Positions 9,404-18,928 of a stretch of DNA of 64,000 nucleotides are shown here, piece after piece. The stretch spans positions 69,501 through 133,500 of the forward strand of contig NZ_CP129971.1 of assembly GCF_030503855.1 (NCBI RefSeq). The letters are read 5' to 3'. Each line of letters begins with the position of its first letter. Within the stretch, counting starts at the first letter, position 1. Under the pieces are notes generated by a model. It searched no databases, was not told the origin of the DNA, and saw only the letters and a program-made list of their open reading frames with translations. This DNA is from Marivirga salinae (GTDB lineage: Bacteria; Bacteroidota; Bacteroidia; Cytophagales; Cyclobacteriaceae). Position numbers and translations under genes: made by a program.

Positions 9404-10537
9404 CTAATTAAATTCTCCAGAAAGTTGATAACCAAAAGAATCAGCACTATTGTCAGGGCTTAATGCCAATAAATACATTTTTGTTTTAGCTGGAACGGTA
9501 AATTTATAGGGTAATTTTTTAGTACTAATGAGATTTTTCAATTCCAATTTTAAAATACCTCTCATTTCTGTATTCATTCCGTTATTAACATAAATTAACA
9601 CGTAGTCCCCATAATTCTCTGTATCAAATTTAATTTTATTATTTAAGTCGGAAGGCTTCATTTCAGCTTCAAACTGTGATTCCTGAAAGCTATCCTGAAC
9701 TTCAAAATCAGGTTTTTCAGGATGGTATGCATAATAGCTATTCGATTCTCTAGGTATAAATAATTCCTCTTTATAATTTAAAAACTTTATTGGCAAAGTA
9801 ATATTTTTAAAATTCTGATTTTTAGCAACCATAAAATGAAGGTGAGGCCCAGAGCTCCAACCAGTATTACCACTGAGGCCAATGAATTGCCCTTTTTCAA
9901 TTTTATCTCCTTTTTCAACTAAACTCCCATTTTTTTGCAAATGAACATAGCTTCCAACCGTCCCATCGTCATGATAAACTTTAATAAAATTACCATATTT
10001 TTCAAATTTCGGGTCATTGCCTCCCACATTAGAATCTTCACTAACTTCTATCACTAAGCCATTTCTTGCAGCATAGATACTGTCTCCAATTTCTAAATTA
10101 AAGTCGATGGCATTTACCCCTCTATGTGTCCCTGAGCCATTATTCCCTTGCCCTATTCTGACCCTTTTCCCATGCTTATAGGGCAATAGATATGGATAAT
10201 CTTCATCAATTGTAAGTGATGGATCACCTATATTATAAAGAAAATTGAAGTCAAAGGAAGTACCCTTAGTTTCCTCATTTTTTTTCAACTTCAAAACCTC
10301 TTGACTCGCGGCATTTGCTGGAATAGTTCTGATGAAACTTTTCTCTCCTGAGCTAGAAGATAAATTTTCCATTTTCTGAAAATCAATCTTAACCGTATAA
10401 GGAACTGATTCATTGTTATTTGCATAGAACACAAAGCCTTCATCAGATTTTTTATAAAATATTTTAATTGGCTTATCTTGGGCTAGCAGAAAGCTTGAAT
10501 AAAAAGTATAGATAAGTAAAAATAAGAAGCTTTTCAT
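9404..10537 (-). CDS. Secreted M23-family (LytM) metallopeptidase
   Basis: A 377-aa exported peptidase with an N-terminal signal peptide (MKSFLFLLIYTFYSSFLLAQ), a beta-rich N-terminal region, and an M23 domain at about residues 125-235. Zinc and catalytic residues are visible: the H of GTHRGVNAIDF with the following D four residues later (HxxxD) and the HLH of SSGPHLHFMVAKN. The C-terminal 130 residues form a further beta-rich domain of unknown role. It probably cuts peptidoglycan cross-links in the periplasm. It is separated from its neighbours and appears to be transcribed alone. Confidence 0.9.
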   Translation of the reverse strand: MKSFLFLLIYTFYSSFLLAQDKPIKIFYKKSDEGFVFYANNNESVPYTVKIDFQKMENLSSSSGEKSFIRTIPANAASQEVLKLKKNEETKGTSFDFNFLYNIGDPSLTIDEDYPYLLPYKHGKRVRIGQGNNGSGTHRGVNAIDFNLEIGDSIYAARNGLVIEVSEDSNVGGNDPKFEKYGNFIKVYHDDGTVGSYVHLQKNGSLVEKGDKIEKGQFIGLSGNTGWSSGPHLHFMVAKNQNFKNITLPIKFLNYKEELFIPRESNSYYAYHPEKPDFEVQDSFQESQFEAEMKPSDLNNKIKFDTENYGDYVLIYVNNGMNTEMRGILKLELKNLISTKKLPYKFTVPAKTKMYLLALSPDNSADSFGYQLSGEFN

Positions 10538-10768
10538 TTGAATTTAATTTTAAGACCCTCCCGATTAGCATGGACAGGCTATGAAATTTATTTAAAACTT
10601 ATACGTATTACACTGTAAAAACAGTTGCATTGTTTTACAAAAATGAAATTAGGAAAGTTTATAAGTTCAATAATTAAATCACACAGAAAACTACTATTTA
10701 TTATTGAATATCAAATAATAAATACGTAATCCTATTGTAATCTAATAAACTCGAATTATTTTTTTCTA

Positions 10769-11467
10769 CTATTTTGATTCTTTAGAAAGAGGAAACAATA
10801 AGCTTAATTGAATGGCGGTTACTTGATTTGTAGATGTAGTAGGGTTCTCCCTAATAAAGTGGTTAACAGGAAGAATATTTGCAAATCCAGATTTGAAACT
10901 TCCGTCCAATTGCAGAATAAATAGAGAAAAATCATAGGAAAACCCTACTCCAGCATTAATCCCAAAGTCGCCTCTATTATCTCTATCTGGAGAATAATAA
11001 ATTTGAACCTGATCCAAATCCTGATCGTTTTCAATTGTAGTGGAAGAATTTAATGCCCATGCCACATAAACTCCGGCATCTACAAAGAATTTAAATTTTT
11101 CTTTACCAAACACCTCCCAATGCAAATAGAAAGGCATTTCTAAATAATTTATTTCTGTAATAACAGTATTAGTATAGAAAGTATTGGTTGAATCCAGAGT
11201 GTTTTGTCCCCAACCTTTGGTAGAATAGTTTAAATCTAATTGAATCCCAATCTTATCATTTTGCATGTAGCGGTATGAAATCCCAAAAGTTTGACTTACA
11301 AAATAAGCAGTTGGAAATCTGGTTGAAATAGGTCTATTGGTAAAATCAGTGAAATTTACAAAAGGAATATTAGCACCTCCTTTTACACCCAAGTAGGATT
11401 GGCCCTTAATTTCTTTTGTAGAAATTAGACATAAAAAAAGTATGAAAACTATAAATATCTTTTTCAT
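10769..11467 (-). CDS. PorT-like outer-membrane beta-barrel protein
   Basis: A 232-aa exported protein: signal peptide MKKIFIVFILFLCLISTKEIKGQ followed by SYLGVKGGANIPF, a beginning typical of the PorT-like (outer membrane protein beta-barrel) family. Alternating hydrophobic/polar strands run to the C-terminus, which ends with LFPLSKESK. The open frame has six extra N-terminal codons (MISYNS). The internal Met is preferred because it starts the signal peptide. No partner can be assigned. A 43-aa membrane-protein gene lies just upstream on the same strand. Confidence 0.8.
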   Translation of the reverse strand: MKKIFIVFILFLCLISTKEIKGQSYLGVKGGANIPFVNFTDFTNRPISTRFPTAYFVSQTFGISYRYMQNDKIGIQLDLNYSTKGWGQNTLDSTNTFYTNTVITEINYLEMPFYLHWEVFGKEKFKFFVDAGVYVAWALNSSTTIENDQDLDQVQIYYSPDRDNRGDFGINAGVGFSYDFSLFILQLDGSFKSGFANILPVNHFIRENPTTSTNQVTAIQLSLLFPLSKESK

Positions 11468-11496
11468 ACTATTATAACTTATCAAGATCGAAAAAA

Positions 11497-11628
11497 TTAC
11501 GATTCTGACTCCTCTTTATCAGTATTTCTTTTATCAATAAATGCGATTGCATTTACTAGGCCAACTAAAGTGACTAATATCCAAAAAAATGTGTTGGCTC
11601 CTTCTGTTACCGGTATATCGTAAAACAT
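11497..11628 (-). CDS. 43-aa single-TM membrane protein
   Basis: A short open frame reading MFYDIPVTEGANTFFWILVT, then LVGLVNAIAFIDKRNTDKEE and SES, then stop. It has one hydrophobic segment (about residues 14-31) flanked by a short N-terminus and a charged C-terminal tail, the usual layout of small membrane proteins. Its stop lies about 30 bp before the start of the barrel gene, which supports co-transcription. The family was not recognised. The alternative is chance, but the composition and stop/start spacing argue for a gene. Confidence 0.6.
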   Translation of the reverse strand: MFYDIPVTEGANTFFWILVTLVGLVNAIAFIDKRNTDKEESES

Positions 11629-11695
11629 ATTTTTCTCTTTATAATTTATTGGACAAAAATAGAGGATAAGCTTTTATCCTACAAGCATTATTGAT

Positions 11696-12964
11696 TTACT
11701 TTTTTAAAGTATCTTTCTCAAGATTAAATAAATCGTTCAAAACACCAATTAAGGTTTCTTCTTCACCTCTTTTGCAAGCGGCTTTCAGTTGTAAAACTGG
11801 AAGTTTAAGTATTTTCTGCATCATGCTTTTAGTCACCTTATCTACAATTTTACAGTCTTCGCTTTCAATATCTTTAAGATAACGAGCAAGTTCTTCTTGT
11901 CGTATCTGCTCTAATGCATTTTTCAGATTATTAATAGTTGGAGAAACTGCCATTTCTTTTGACCAGTCATTGAATTCATCCATTGATTCCTCAATGATTT
12001 CTTCTACTTGTGGAATAGCTTTAATTCGTTTCTCTAAGGCTTCATCCGCTTTACTTTTCACACTATCTACATTGTAAACCAATGCTGCAGGGTTTTCCTC
12101 TACCTCGTTACTTACTGAACGAGGAACAGATAAATCTATAAAATACTTAAAACTTAAAATATCTAAAGCATCAACTTTTTCCTTCGTAAAGATGGGTTCT
12201 GAAGCCCCAACTGAGGAGATAATTATATCTGCATCTTGAACTCCGTCCCACAATTCGGTATAAGGATGAACTTCAAAATTACATTCAGCTGCTAATACCT
12301 TAGCCTTATCTTCTGTTCTGTTGGTAATTTTAACAGAAAGTCTTGTATCTCCTACAAGATTCCGGCAAACATCCTCTCCTATTTCACCTACACCAACGAC
12401 CAAAACTCTTGGATTTTTAATATCCGCTGTTAAGGTTTTTACTAATTCAGTAGCTGCATAAGATACTGATGCTGCCCCATCTCTAAATGGAGTTTCTTGT
12501 ACCACTCTTTTATTAGTGAAGAAAATAGTATGCATCAAACGATGCAAGAAAGGACCAGCCAATTGTAAATCAGCCGAAAGCTGATAAGCTCTTTTAACTT
12601 GATTTGAAATTTGAATATCACCTACAACTTGAGCTTCTAAGCCCATTGAAACTCTAAAGAGACGTTCAACTGCAGGTTCATGCTCGTTAATAATTTCAAA
12701 ATAGGGTTTAAATGAATCAAAATCACTAATTCCTTTTTCAATCCCTATTAATTTTATGATATCTTCAGAAAGCTCCTCTTCATTGAAATAATATACCTCT
12801 GTTCTGTTGCAAGTCGAGAGCACCAAAACATCGGAAACTGAAGTAAACTCTTTGAAATAGTTCAATAACCTACCAATAGCCCCATCATTAAGAGAGACTT
12901 GTTCCCTAATTTCAATAGGGGCATTTTTGAATGATAAACTTATTGCTTTGAAATTTTCTTTCAT
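11696..12964 (-). CDS. hemA: Glutamyl-tRNA reductase
   Basis: Reduces glutamyl-tRNA to glutamate-1-semialdehyde, the first committed step of C5 tetrapyrrole synthesis. The N-terminal catalytic domain contains LVLSTCNRTEVYYF, with the nucleophilic Cys at about residue 50, and the family motif GLEAQVVGDIQISNQVK near residue 107. The NADPH-binding domain has RVLVVGVGEIGEDVCRNL (about 185-202), and a C-terminal helical dimerisation domain follows. The length (422 aa) is normal. No other hem gene is adjacent. A TATTTTTG promoter element lies about 20 bp upstream of the start. Confidence 0.97.
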   Translation of the reverse strand: MKENFKAISLSFKNAPIEIREQVSLNDGAIGRLLNYFKEFTSVSDVLVLSTCNRTEVYYFNEEELSEDIIKLIGIEKGISDFDSFKPYFEIINEHEPAVERLFRVSMGLEAQVVGDIQISNQVKRAYQLSADLQLAGPFLHRLMHTIFFTNKRVVQETPFRDGAASVSYAATELVKTLTADIKNPRVLVVGVGEIGEDVCRNLVGDTRLSVKITNRTEDKAKVLAAECNFEVHPYTELWDGVQDADIIISSVGASEPIFTKEKVDALDILSFKYFIDLSVPRSVSNEVEENPAALVYNVDSVKSKADEALEKRIKAIPQVEEIIEESMDEFNDWSKEMAVSPTINNLKNALEQIRQEELARYLKDIESEDCKIVDKVTKSMMQKILKLPVLQLKAACKRGEEETLIGVLNDLFNLEKDTLKK

Positions 12965-12981
12965 AATTCTAGATGAATACG

Positions 12982-12989
12982 CAAAAATA
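12982..12989 (-). promoter_or_regulatory. Bacteroidota-type -7 element of hemA
   Basis: TATTTTTG on the coding strand, an exact TAnnTTTG match, ends 18 bp before the start codon. The -33 position is only T-rich. Confidence 0.5.
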
Positions 12990-13156
12990 ACTTTTAAGTC
13001 ACAGGAAATAAAATAGATGTAAGTAGTTCTGCTTATTTATTATTTTTCTAAATAAGACGCCTTCCTATCACTGCCACTTAACACATAAAAATGCCAATTC
13101 ATTCCATTTATTTTTTTAGCAAAATAAAATAACGAAATTCGTGCAAAATTTAATCA

Positions 13157-14110
13157 ATGGAAACGAATACGATATTAGTAATAGGAGCAAATGGTCAGCT
13201 GGGCACCGAATTAACAGCTGAGTTAAGGGCGATTTATGGAAGCACTAATGTTATTGCAACCGACATTCAAAATCCAAAAAAGGAACCACTTCCCAATGAG
13301 CCTTTTGAGCAATTGGATGTTATGAATGCTGAAAAATTGAATAAAATAGTAGAGCAGTATAAGGTTACGGAGATCTATATGTTAGCAGCAATATTATCTG
13401 CCAAGGGAGAGCAAAACCCGATCTTTGCATGGGATCTCAATATGCAAAGCCTACTTAACGTATTAGAAGTAGCTAGAGAGAAAAAGCTATCAAAAGTTTA
13501 TTGGCCTAGTTCAATTGCTGTTTTTGGACCAAAATCTCCTGTTGACAATACTCCTCAGGATTGTGTAATGGATCCCAACACTGTCTATGGAATCAGTAAA
13601 TTGGCTGGAGAAAGATGGTGTGCATACTATAATGAAAAATATGGTGTTGATGTTAGAAGTTTAAGATATCCTGGATTAATAGGATACAAATCTTTGCCAG
13701 GTGGCGGTACTACTGATTATGCTGTCGATATTTTCCATAAAGCATTAAATAAAGAAGATTTTGAATGCTATTTGAGAGAGGATTCATATCTACCCATGAT
13801 GTATATGCCTGATGCTATTAAAGCTACTATTGATTTAATGCAAGCACCTGCAGAAAAGATTAGTGTAAGATCTAGTTATAATTTAGGAGCACTTAGTTTC
13901 ACTCCAAAAGATATTTATGAAGTAATCAAAAAGCAGCATCCTGATTTCAAAATTTCTTACAAAGTGGATTATAGACAAAAAATTGCTGATACATGGCCTA
14001 ACAGCATTGATGATAGCCAAGCGCAAAAAGATTGGAACTGGAAACCATCATTCACTTTAGAAGATATGGTAGAAGATATTTTGGAGAAACTTCCTGAGTA
14101 TGAATTCTAA
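13157..14110 (+). CDS. L-threonine 3-dehydrogenase, SDR (GalE-like) type
   Basis: A 317-aa extended short-chain dehydrogenase. It has the NAD-binding glycine motif VIGANGQLGTEL near the N-terminus (about 9-20) and the acidic strand-2 residue in IATDIQ. The catalytic serine region is VYWPSSIAVFGP (about 116-127), and the Tyr/Lys pair is VYGISKLAGE (about 145-154). The SSIAVFGP stretch and the LRYPGLIGYKSLPGGGTTDYAVDIF segment are characteristic of the epimerase-like threonine dehydrogenases found in Bacteroidota. It is predicted to oxidise threonine to 2-amino-3-ketobutyrate. A general UDP-sugar epimerase role is less likely. Single gene with a strong terminator. Confidence 0.88.
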   Translation: METNTILVIGANGQLGTELTAELRAIYGSTNVIATDIQNPKKEPLPNEPFEQLDVMNAEKLNKIVEQYKVTEIYMLAAILSAKGEQNPIFAWDLNMQSLLNVLEVAREKKLSKVYWPSSIAVFGPKSPVDNTPQDCVMDPNTVYGISKLAGERWCAYYNEKYGVDVRSLRYPGLIGYKSLPGGGTTDYAVDIFHKALNKEDFECYLREDSYLPMMYMPDAIKATIDLMQAPAEKISVRSSYNLGALSFTPKDIYEVIKKQHPDFKISYKVDYRQKIADTWPNSIDDSQAQKDWNWKPSFTLEDMVEDILEKLPEYEF

Positions 14111-14130
14111 ATAAGTTTTTAAGTATAAAA

Positions 14131-14174
14131 AAGGCTGATTTTAAGAGAAAAACTTAAAATCAGCCTTTTTTTTT
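14131..14174. terminator. Bidirectional intrinsic terminator
   Basis: A perfect 15-bp stem (AAGGCTGATTTTAAG / CTTAAAATCAGCCTT) with a 7-nt loop. On the plus strand it is followed by nine T. On the minus strand it also ends in a T run. It serves both the threonine dehydrogenase gene and the convergent M14 peptidase gene. Confidence 0.92.
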
Positions 14175-14181
14175 GCAGCAA

Positions 14182-16674
14182 TCAATCATTTCCTACCATA
14201 AATAAAGCGTTGGCAAATAATAGTTGACCTTGATGCCAAAATGCTCTAAAGAGTGGATCATCTTGTAAATAAATCACTTGGCCTCTTCCAAATGATTCAA
14301 CTCCAAAAACCATACTGTTGAGTTGCTGTTGCTTTGCTTTATAACCTGCAAATCCTGCGATGTGGCTATTATTAGATTTAATCACCCCTACATTCCATCC
14401 ATTGGGCAGATACTCGTAAGCTTTTCCAGAAGTCTTTAGGCTGAAATATTGATTTCCTAAGCCAAACGCTAGCGGATGACTATTATCAAGTTGAATGTCA
14501 TAAATAGCGCCAAATATACTACTCGACAATCTTTTTCTTTCCGCATTTTCATATAAAGCCAATGCTTCTTCTGATGGATCTTCTTTTTTTGTTTTCAGTT
14601 GCCCATTCTCGTGATCTGCAATTAATGAAATAGCAGAACCCATCGCAATAACTTTTCCTCCTGATTTAGCAAATTCTAATAATTTTGATTTTCCTTCTTC
14701 AGTTAAATTAGAATAGCTACCTGATGGTAAAATTAACTGATCGTAATCAGAAATATCAATTCGATCAAAGCTACTCACTCTTATACTGTGAATTGGATAA
14801 TCTAATGACTGCTCAAAGAAATACCATATTTCACCATAAGCTAAAGAAGAAACTCCTTCATCCATTAAAACGGCTATTCTTGGAGCTTTCAAAAATTGAA
14901 CCTCTGATGAACCTATATCATAAATTTTATCAGCAAATCCTGAGGTTATTGGATAAACTCTTATTTCAAATTTATTTGAAAGCTTTAACAGCTCTTCATT
15001 TAAGTTCTTGATTTCTTCATTGTTGGTTTGGGTAATAATTAAACTTCCCTTATTAAATTCTTCAGACTTAAATTTCAAATTTTTATATGCAATTCGAACT
15101 TTTATATCCTGCTTAAGGGCTTCCGCTAAAAATTGAGCTGAATTAAATGAATTCCATTTTATGGCATAAGCATAAGCTGATTGCAAATTATCGTTTTCAT
15201 TGATTTGCTCATCAATAGGTTCAGAATTCATTCTATTTTTCAAACCGTAAGTTTCCAATCCGTAGGCATAAGGAATCGCCCAAGCTGTAATGTCATAGGT
15301 TAGGGAATCGCTGTAATTCGGTTTAGGATCGAAAAGTGCCTGAATTAGAGTTGATTTTGGTTGGTAAGCACTTATGACCAAATCTTTTTTATCTGAATTG
15401 AAACTAATTTCCTTTCTTTGAAAATAACTATAGCCACTTAAATTTTGTTGCTTCCCAATTTGACCAATTTCTATTTTTTGACCTTCCAAAAATTCAAGTA
15501 AAGCTTTTATATCATCCTTTTTATCTTCTGTCCATTTTATAACATATGATTTAAATGGATCTTCAGGATTGTTGATATTTCTTGAAAAATATTTTTTAAA
15601 CTCACTGTTTAGTTTTTCAGCATTTTGAGAAGCTATTTCGATAGTACTCATCCCTGTTGTATAATGATGTTCCAGCCTATCTTTCAAGGTCAATGTATCC
15701 CCTATATTGGTAATCGCTCCTAATCCAGCTCTTCCATTACCTGCTTGTTCGTAGGTCATCCCGATGGCACCATTGAATGTTGGGTAGGTATCACCATAAC
15801 TTGGATAAAACAAATCAAATCGCTCACGAGTAAAGTATAACCAGTTATTTTGATCAAAATATTTAGCATGATTTTGACCTATTTGTGTCTGAAAATCTTT
15901 CTGCCAATCGGTAATTACCTCATGCAGCGGCTCAGCTGCTGGAGCAAAATAATAGGGGCTATTAATGGATTGCTCATGAAAATCGACATGAATATGAGGC
16001 ATCCATTCATGATAGGCTTTCATTCTGGCTTTTGATTCCGTTTGCGTTTGCCATGCCCAATCTCTGTTCAAATCAAATAAATAATGATTTGGTCGACCAC
16101 CTGGCCAAGGTTCATCATGTTCTACTGCATCCAAGTTGGGATTGAAATTTTTCGCACCATACCTTCTATAAAAATTAGCATATCGATCTCTCCCATCAGG
16201 ATTTACGCATGGATCCATTATGATTATTGTATTCTCTAGCCATTCTTCACTTTCCATTCCTCCAGTTAATAATTCATAAGCAGTTTTCATGGAAGCTTCT
16301 GTGGAGGATGCTTCATTTCCGTGAATATTGTAACTCAACCAAACCACAGCTTTTTCAGCGGCACCATTTAATTCACCATTTAATCCAGTCTGCGCAACAT
16401 TTTGATTCTGGATTTCATCAAGGTTTGCTATGTTCTCGCTAGAAGAAATCACAGCATAATAGAGTGGCCTTCCTTCATAAGTCTCACCATATTTCTTCAA
16501 GATAATTTGATCAGAATTATCGGCTAGATATTTAAAATAATCAACTACTTGATGATGGAAAGTGAATTTATCTCCCAAAGCATATCTTAATTTCTGATCA
16601 GGAGTTTGAAGATTTTGAGCAATTGAAAGACTTGTGATTGAGTAAATTAACAGAAAGAAAATTACTTTTTTCAT
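14182..16674 (-). CDS. Secreted M14-family zinc carboxypeptidase with C-terminal glutaminase-like domain
   Basis: An 830-aa exported peptidase: signal peptide (MKKVIFFLLIYSITSLSIAQ) and an M14 domain with zinc motif HxxE in SYNIHGNEASSTEASM, the third ligand in HIHVDFHEQSINSPYY, and a likely catalytic Glu in IGMTYEQAGNG. The second half ends in a class I glutamine-amidotransferase-like fold (YDQLILPSGSYSNLTEEG, then FAKSGGKVIAMGSA) that probably has a structural role. The open frame runs 36 codons further upstream. The start used here is chosen because it begins the signal peptide. Probably degrades exogenous peptides. Convergent with threonine dehydrogenase. Confidence 0.9.
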   Translation of the reverse strand: MKKVIFFLLIYSITSLSIAQNLQTPDQKLRYALGDKFTFHHQVVDYFKYLADNSDQIILKKYGETYEGRPLYYAVISSSENIANLDEIQNQNVAQTGLNGELNGAAEKAVVWLSYNIHGNEASSTEASMKTAYELLTGGMESEEWLENTIIIMDPCVNPDGRDRYANFYRRYGAKNFNPNLDAVEHDEPWPGGRPNHYLFDLNRDWAWQTQTESKARMKAYHEWMPHIHVDFHEQSINSPYYFAPAAEPLHEVITDWQKDFQTQIGQNHAKYFDQNNWLYFTRERFDLFYPSYGDTYPTFNGAIGMTYEQAGNGRAGLGAITNIGDTLTLKDRLEHHYTTGMSTIEIASQNAEKLNSEFKKYFSRNINNPEDPFKSYVIKWTEDKKDDIKALLEFLEGQKIEIGQIGKQQNLSGYSYFQRKEISFNSDKKDLVISAYQPKSTLIQALFDPKPNYSDSLTYDITAWAIPYAYGLETYGLKNRMNSEPIDEQINENDNLQSAYAYAIKWNSFNSAQFLAEALKQDIKVRIAYKNLKFKSEEFNKGSLIITQTNNEEIKNLNEELLKLSNKFEIRVYPITSGFADKIYDIGSSEVQFLKAPRIAVLMDEGVSSLAYGEIWYFFEQSLDYPIHSIRVSSFDRIDISDYDQLILPSGSYSNLTEEGKSKLLEFAKSGGKVIAMGSAISLIADHENGQLKTKKEDPSEEALALYENAERKRLSSSIFGAIYDIQLDNSHPLAFGLGNQYFSLKTSGKAYEYLPNGWNVGVIKSNNSHIAGFAGYKAKQQQLNSMVFGVESFGRGQVIYLQDDPLFRAFWHQGQLLFANALFMVGND

Positions 16675-16798
16675 ATATATATCCTTGAAGTGAGTGTGAA
16701 AATTATTTGTCAATTTACATTGTTTTTTAAAATATCGAAAATGTAATTGACAGACGGTTAGAACACAAGCTATACCAGACAATTGTAATTTTTCTCAC

Positions 16799-16823
16799 AA
16801 AAAAAGGTCTCATTTCTGAGACC
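16799..16823 (-). terminator. Intrinsic terminator after the Ser/Arg/Asn-rich protein gene
   Basis: Stem GGTCTCA / TGAGACC with loop TTTC, followed on the minus strand by seven T, 26 bp after the stop codon. Confidence 0.88.
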
Positions 16824-16848
16824 CTTTAAATTTGATTTAAACCTAATA

Positions 16849-17661
16849 TTAATTTCTACTTCTGGAAGAAGAAACTACGGCTCTTGAGTTTCTACTTTCA
16901 TTACTTCTACTATTTTGAGATCCTCTTACTGAAGAATTTGGACTTTTTGCTGAATTACTGATTCTTGAATTTGAGCTGCTTCTTCCTCTCTCATTATTAC
17001 TGATTCTTGAATTTACACTACTTCTGCTTCGCTCAGAATTACTAATTCTATTATTTGAATTATCTCTAGTTGAGTTACTTCGCACTTCATTTCTATTTAC
17101 TGAACTTCTGCTAGAAGAACTTCTTCTCGAATCTGATTTTATATTTTTTGAAGCATAACTTGCTCTTACATTTCTATTAGCTGCTCCATTATTTGCTGCA
17201 TATGAATTATAATTTCTACCACTTCTGTAAGCGATATGGTTATGCCCATTATGATAATTATGACCATGATTTCTGTGGTTACAAACTACTTGATGAGTTC
17301 TATAAAAGTTACCATGATAACCACAATGACCACTACAAATATGTTGTGCTAATGGATAATTGTTATAATAGTTAATATCCAAAATGATAGCATTTCTACC
17401 AAAGAACAACTCTACAAACTGACCTCTATCTACTAGTAAAACATTGTAAAATAGATTTCTTCCTCTGCGTTCACGATTGATATGCACAATCTGATGATAT
17501 GGATAGTAATAATCAATTTCATAAAGTACCGAATTTGGAACTGCCCAGTTGTGTGTTGTGCCAAAAGAAGCCACAATTTGAAAATTTTGAGTTTTTGCAG
17601 AATTAGAGAAAAATAATAATCCTAAACCTAAAACGAACGGAAGTAAAATGTGCTTCTTCAT
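16849..17661 (-). CDS. Secreted His-rich / Ser-Arg-Asn repeat protein, unknown function
   Basis: Family not recognised. A signal peptide (MKKHILLPFVLGLGLLFFSN...) is followed by an ordered region of about 85 residues rich in Tyr, Phe and Ile. A His/Asn/Tyr-rich stretch then runs to about residue 165 with HICSGHCGYHGNFYRTHQ and HNYHNGHNH, a plausible metal-binding segment with several Cys/His. The last 100 residues are low-complexity repeats of the type NSRISNSERSRSSVNSRISN. They are strongly basic and probably disordered, and may bind acidic glycans or the cell surface. An ATACCTG-N5-CAGTAT motif lies about 70 bp upstream. Confidence 0.75.
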   Translation of the reverse strand: MKKHILLPFVLGLGLLFFSNSAKTQNFQIVASFGTTHNWAVPNSVLYEIDYYYPYHQIVHINRERRGRNLFYNVLLVDRGQFVELFFGRNAIILDINYYNNYPLAQHICSGHCGYHGNFYRTHQVVCNHRNHGHNYHNGHNHIAYRSGRNYNSYAANNGAANRNVRASYASKNIKSDSRRSSSSRSSVNRNEVRSNSTRDNSNNRISNSERSRSSVNSRISNNERGRSSSNSRISNSAKSPNSSVRGSQNSRSNESRNSRAVVSSSRSRN

Positions 17662-17729
17662 AACTTTAATTGTTTGGTGTTATGAAGGATGAACCAAGTA
17701 TTGTGCCAAAACCGTCAAATTATATATAA

Positions 17730-17748
17730 ATACCTGATATACAGTATT
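17730..17748. promoter_or_regulatory. ATACCTG-N5-CAGTAT motif, copy 1
   Basis: A partial palindrome within an AT-rich stretch, upstream of the Ser/Arg/Asn-rich protein gene. The same 7+6 bases with 5-nt spacing and a similar TATATA lead-in occur at 49418, upstream of nrdB. Possible operator. The regulator is unknown. Confidence 0.35.
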
Positions 17749-17831
17749 ATAAATTATTTTTTATCGATGAAATATCCTTAAGATTTGTTTCCTCTACACT
17801 TTGGAGAAGGATCAAGACTTATGCTTTAGAC

Positions 17832-18440
17832 TTATTCATAAGCAGTTCTGCTTACAATACTTCTGCCCAAAGTAATTTCATCAGCGTACTCAAGTTCTCC
17901 GCCAATTGGAATCCCTCTGGCAATGGTGCTGGTTTTAACTCCTAATTGTTTTACTTTTTTGCTGATGTAGAAAGCAGTGGTATCGCCTTCCATGGTGGGA
18001 GAAAGTCCGAAAATAATTTCTTTTACTTCTGAATCTGATGAAGAAACTCTCTCCATTAAACTGTCAATGGTTAAGTCTTCAGGTCCAATTCCTTCTATAG
18101 GAGAAATAATTCCTCCTAAAACATGGTATAAGCCATTATATTGTGAAGTATTTTCGATAGCTAATACATCTCGAGTATCTTCTACCAAGCAGATAATAGA
18201 ATTATCTCTTTTATGGCTTTTGCAAATATTGCATATCTCCTCATCGGAGATATTATGGCATTTTCTGCAGTATTTAATATTTTGGCGCATATCTATGAGA
18301 GATTGCGCTATATCCGTTGTGAAATTTTCTTCTTGTTTTAATAAATGTAGGACTAATCTTAGGGCTGTTTTTTTTCCAATACCAGGAAGCTTGGAAAATT
18401 CATTGACTGCAGACTCAATTAATTTAGAGGAAAACTCCAT
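17832..18440 (-). CDS. recR: Recombination mediator RecR
   Basis: Acts with RecO (and RecF) to load RecA on SSB-coated gaps. The 202-aa protein has the helix-hairpin-helix region [18 protein letters not shown], the four-cysteine zinc finger [16 protein letters not shown] (about residues 58-73), the Toprim core [15 protein letters not shown], and the C-terminal [20 protein letters not shown] block. It lies one base downstream of clpS on the same strand, so the two are probably one unit. Confidence 0.97.
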   Translation of the reverse strand: MEFSSKLIESAVNEFSKLPGIGKKTALRLVLHLLKQEENFTTDIAQSLIDMRQNIKYCRKCHNISDEEICNICKSHKRDNSIICLVEDTRDVLAIENTSQYNGLYHVLGGIISPIEGIGPEDLTIDSLMERVSSSDSEVKEIIFGLSPTMEGDTTAFYISKKVKQLGVKTSTIARGIPIGGELEYADEITLGRSIVSRTAYE

Positions 18441-18441
18441 A

Positions 18442-18741
18442 TTATTCTATCTCAGCATTGATTCCAGCATCTACTATAGCTTGTCTGTAAGGGATTAAAT
18501 CAACAAACGAACCTTTTTTTACTGCACATTTGCCTTTGTAATGCACCAATAAAGTGCATTGCTCAGCTTGTTCAGGAGAATGTTTACAGACTTTAACCAA
18601 TGTATTAATTACATGCTCAAATGTATTCACATCATCATTATAGACGATCAAATCATTGATATCCTCATCAGAGGTAGTTTCCAAAACCACCTCTCTTTTG
18701 TCTTCTTCTAGCTGATAAAATATTTTAAAATCACTCATCAC
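18442..18741 (-). CDS. clpS: ATP-dependent Clp protease adaptor ClpS
   Basis: N-degron adaptor that delivers substrates to ClpAP. The core [20 protein letters not shown] (about 31-50) is the ClpS signature with the substrate-pocket residues N-D-D and the V/T/F positions. It is followed by [21 protein letters not shown]. The usual adaptor length (99 aa) includes an acidic N-terminal extension of about 28 residues. There are two adjacent Met codons at the N-terminus, either of which could be used. Upstream of recR. Confidence 0.93.
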   Translation of the reverse strand: MMSDFKIFYQLEEDKREVVLETTSDEDINDLIVYNDDVNTFEHVINTLVKVCKHSPEQAEQCTLLVHYKGKCAVKKGSFVDLIPYRQAIVDAGINAEIE

Positions 18742-18928
18742 GATTCAATAACTTTAAAAAAAGCCTAATGTTACAATTAAGCATAATTCACATGCAAATT
18801 TACGAAAAATTAACCAACTTCGGATTTATTTAAAAACCCAATTTTAAAATCATTTAAGAAATAACTTTTATTAAGGCTTATTTTTTGTGCAATAGTAATT
18901 TCGAGTTTATAAACTATAATAATTCATT

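Noticed and set aside
16675-16782. 36-codon N-terminal extension of the M14 peptidase
   Set aside because: It would bury the signal peptide, so the downstream MKKVIFF start is preferred.
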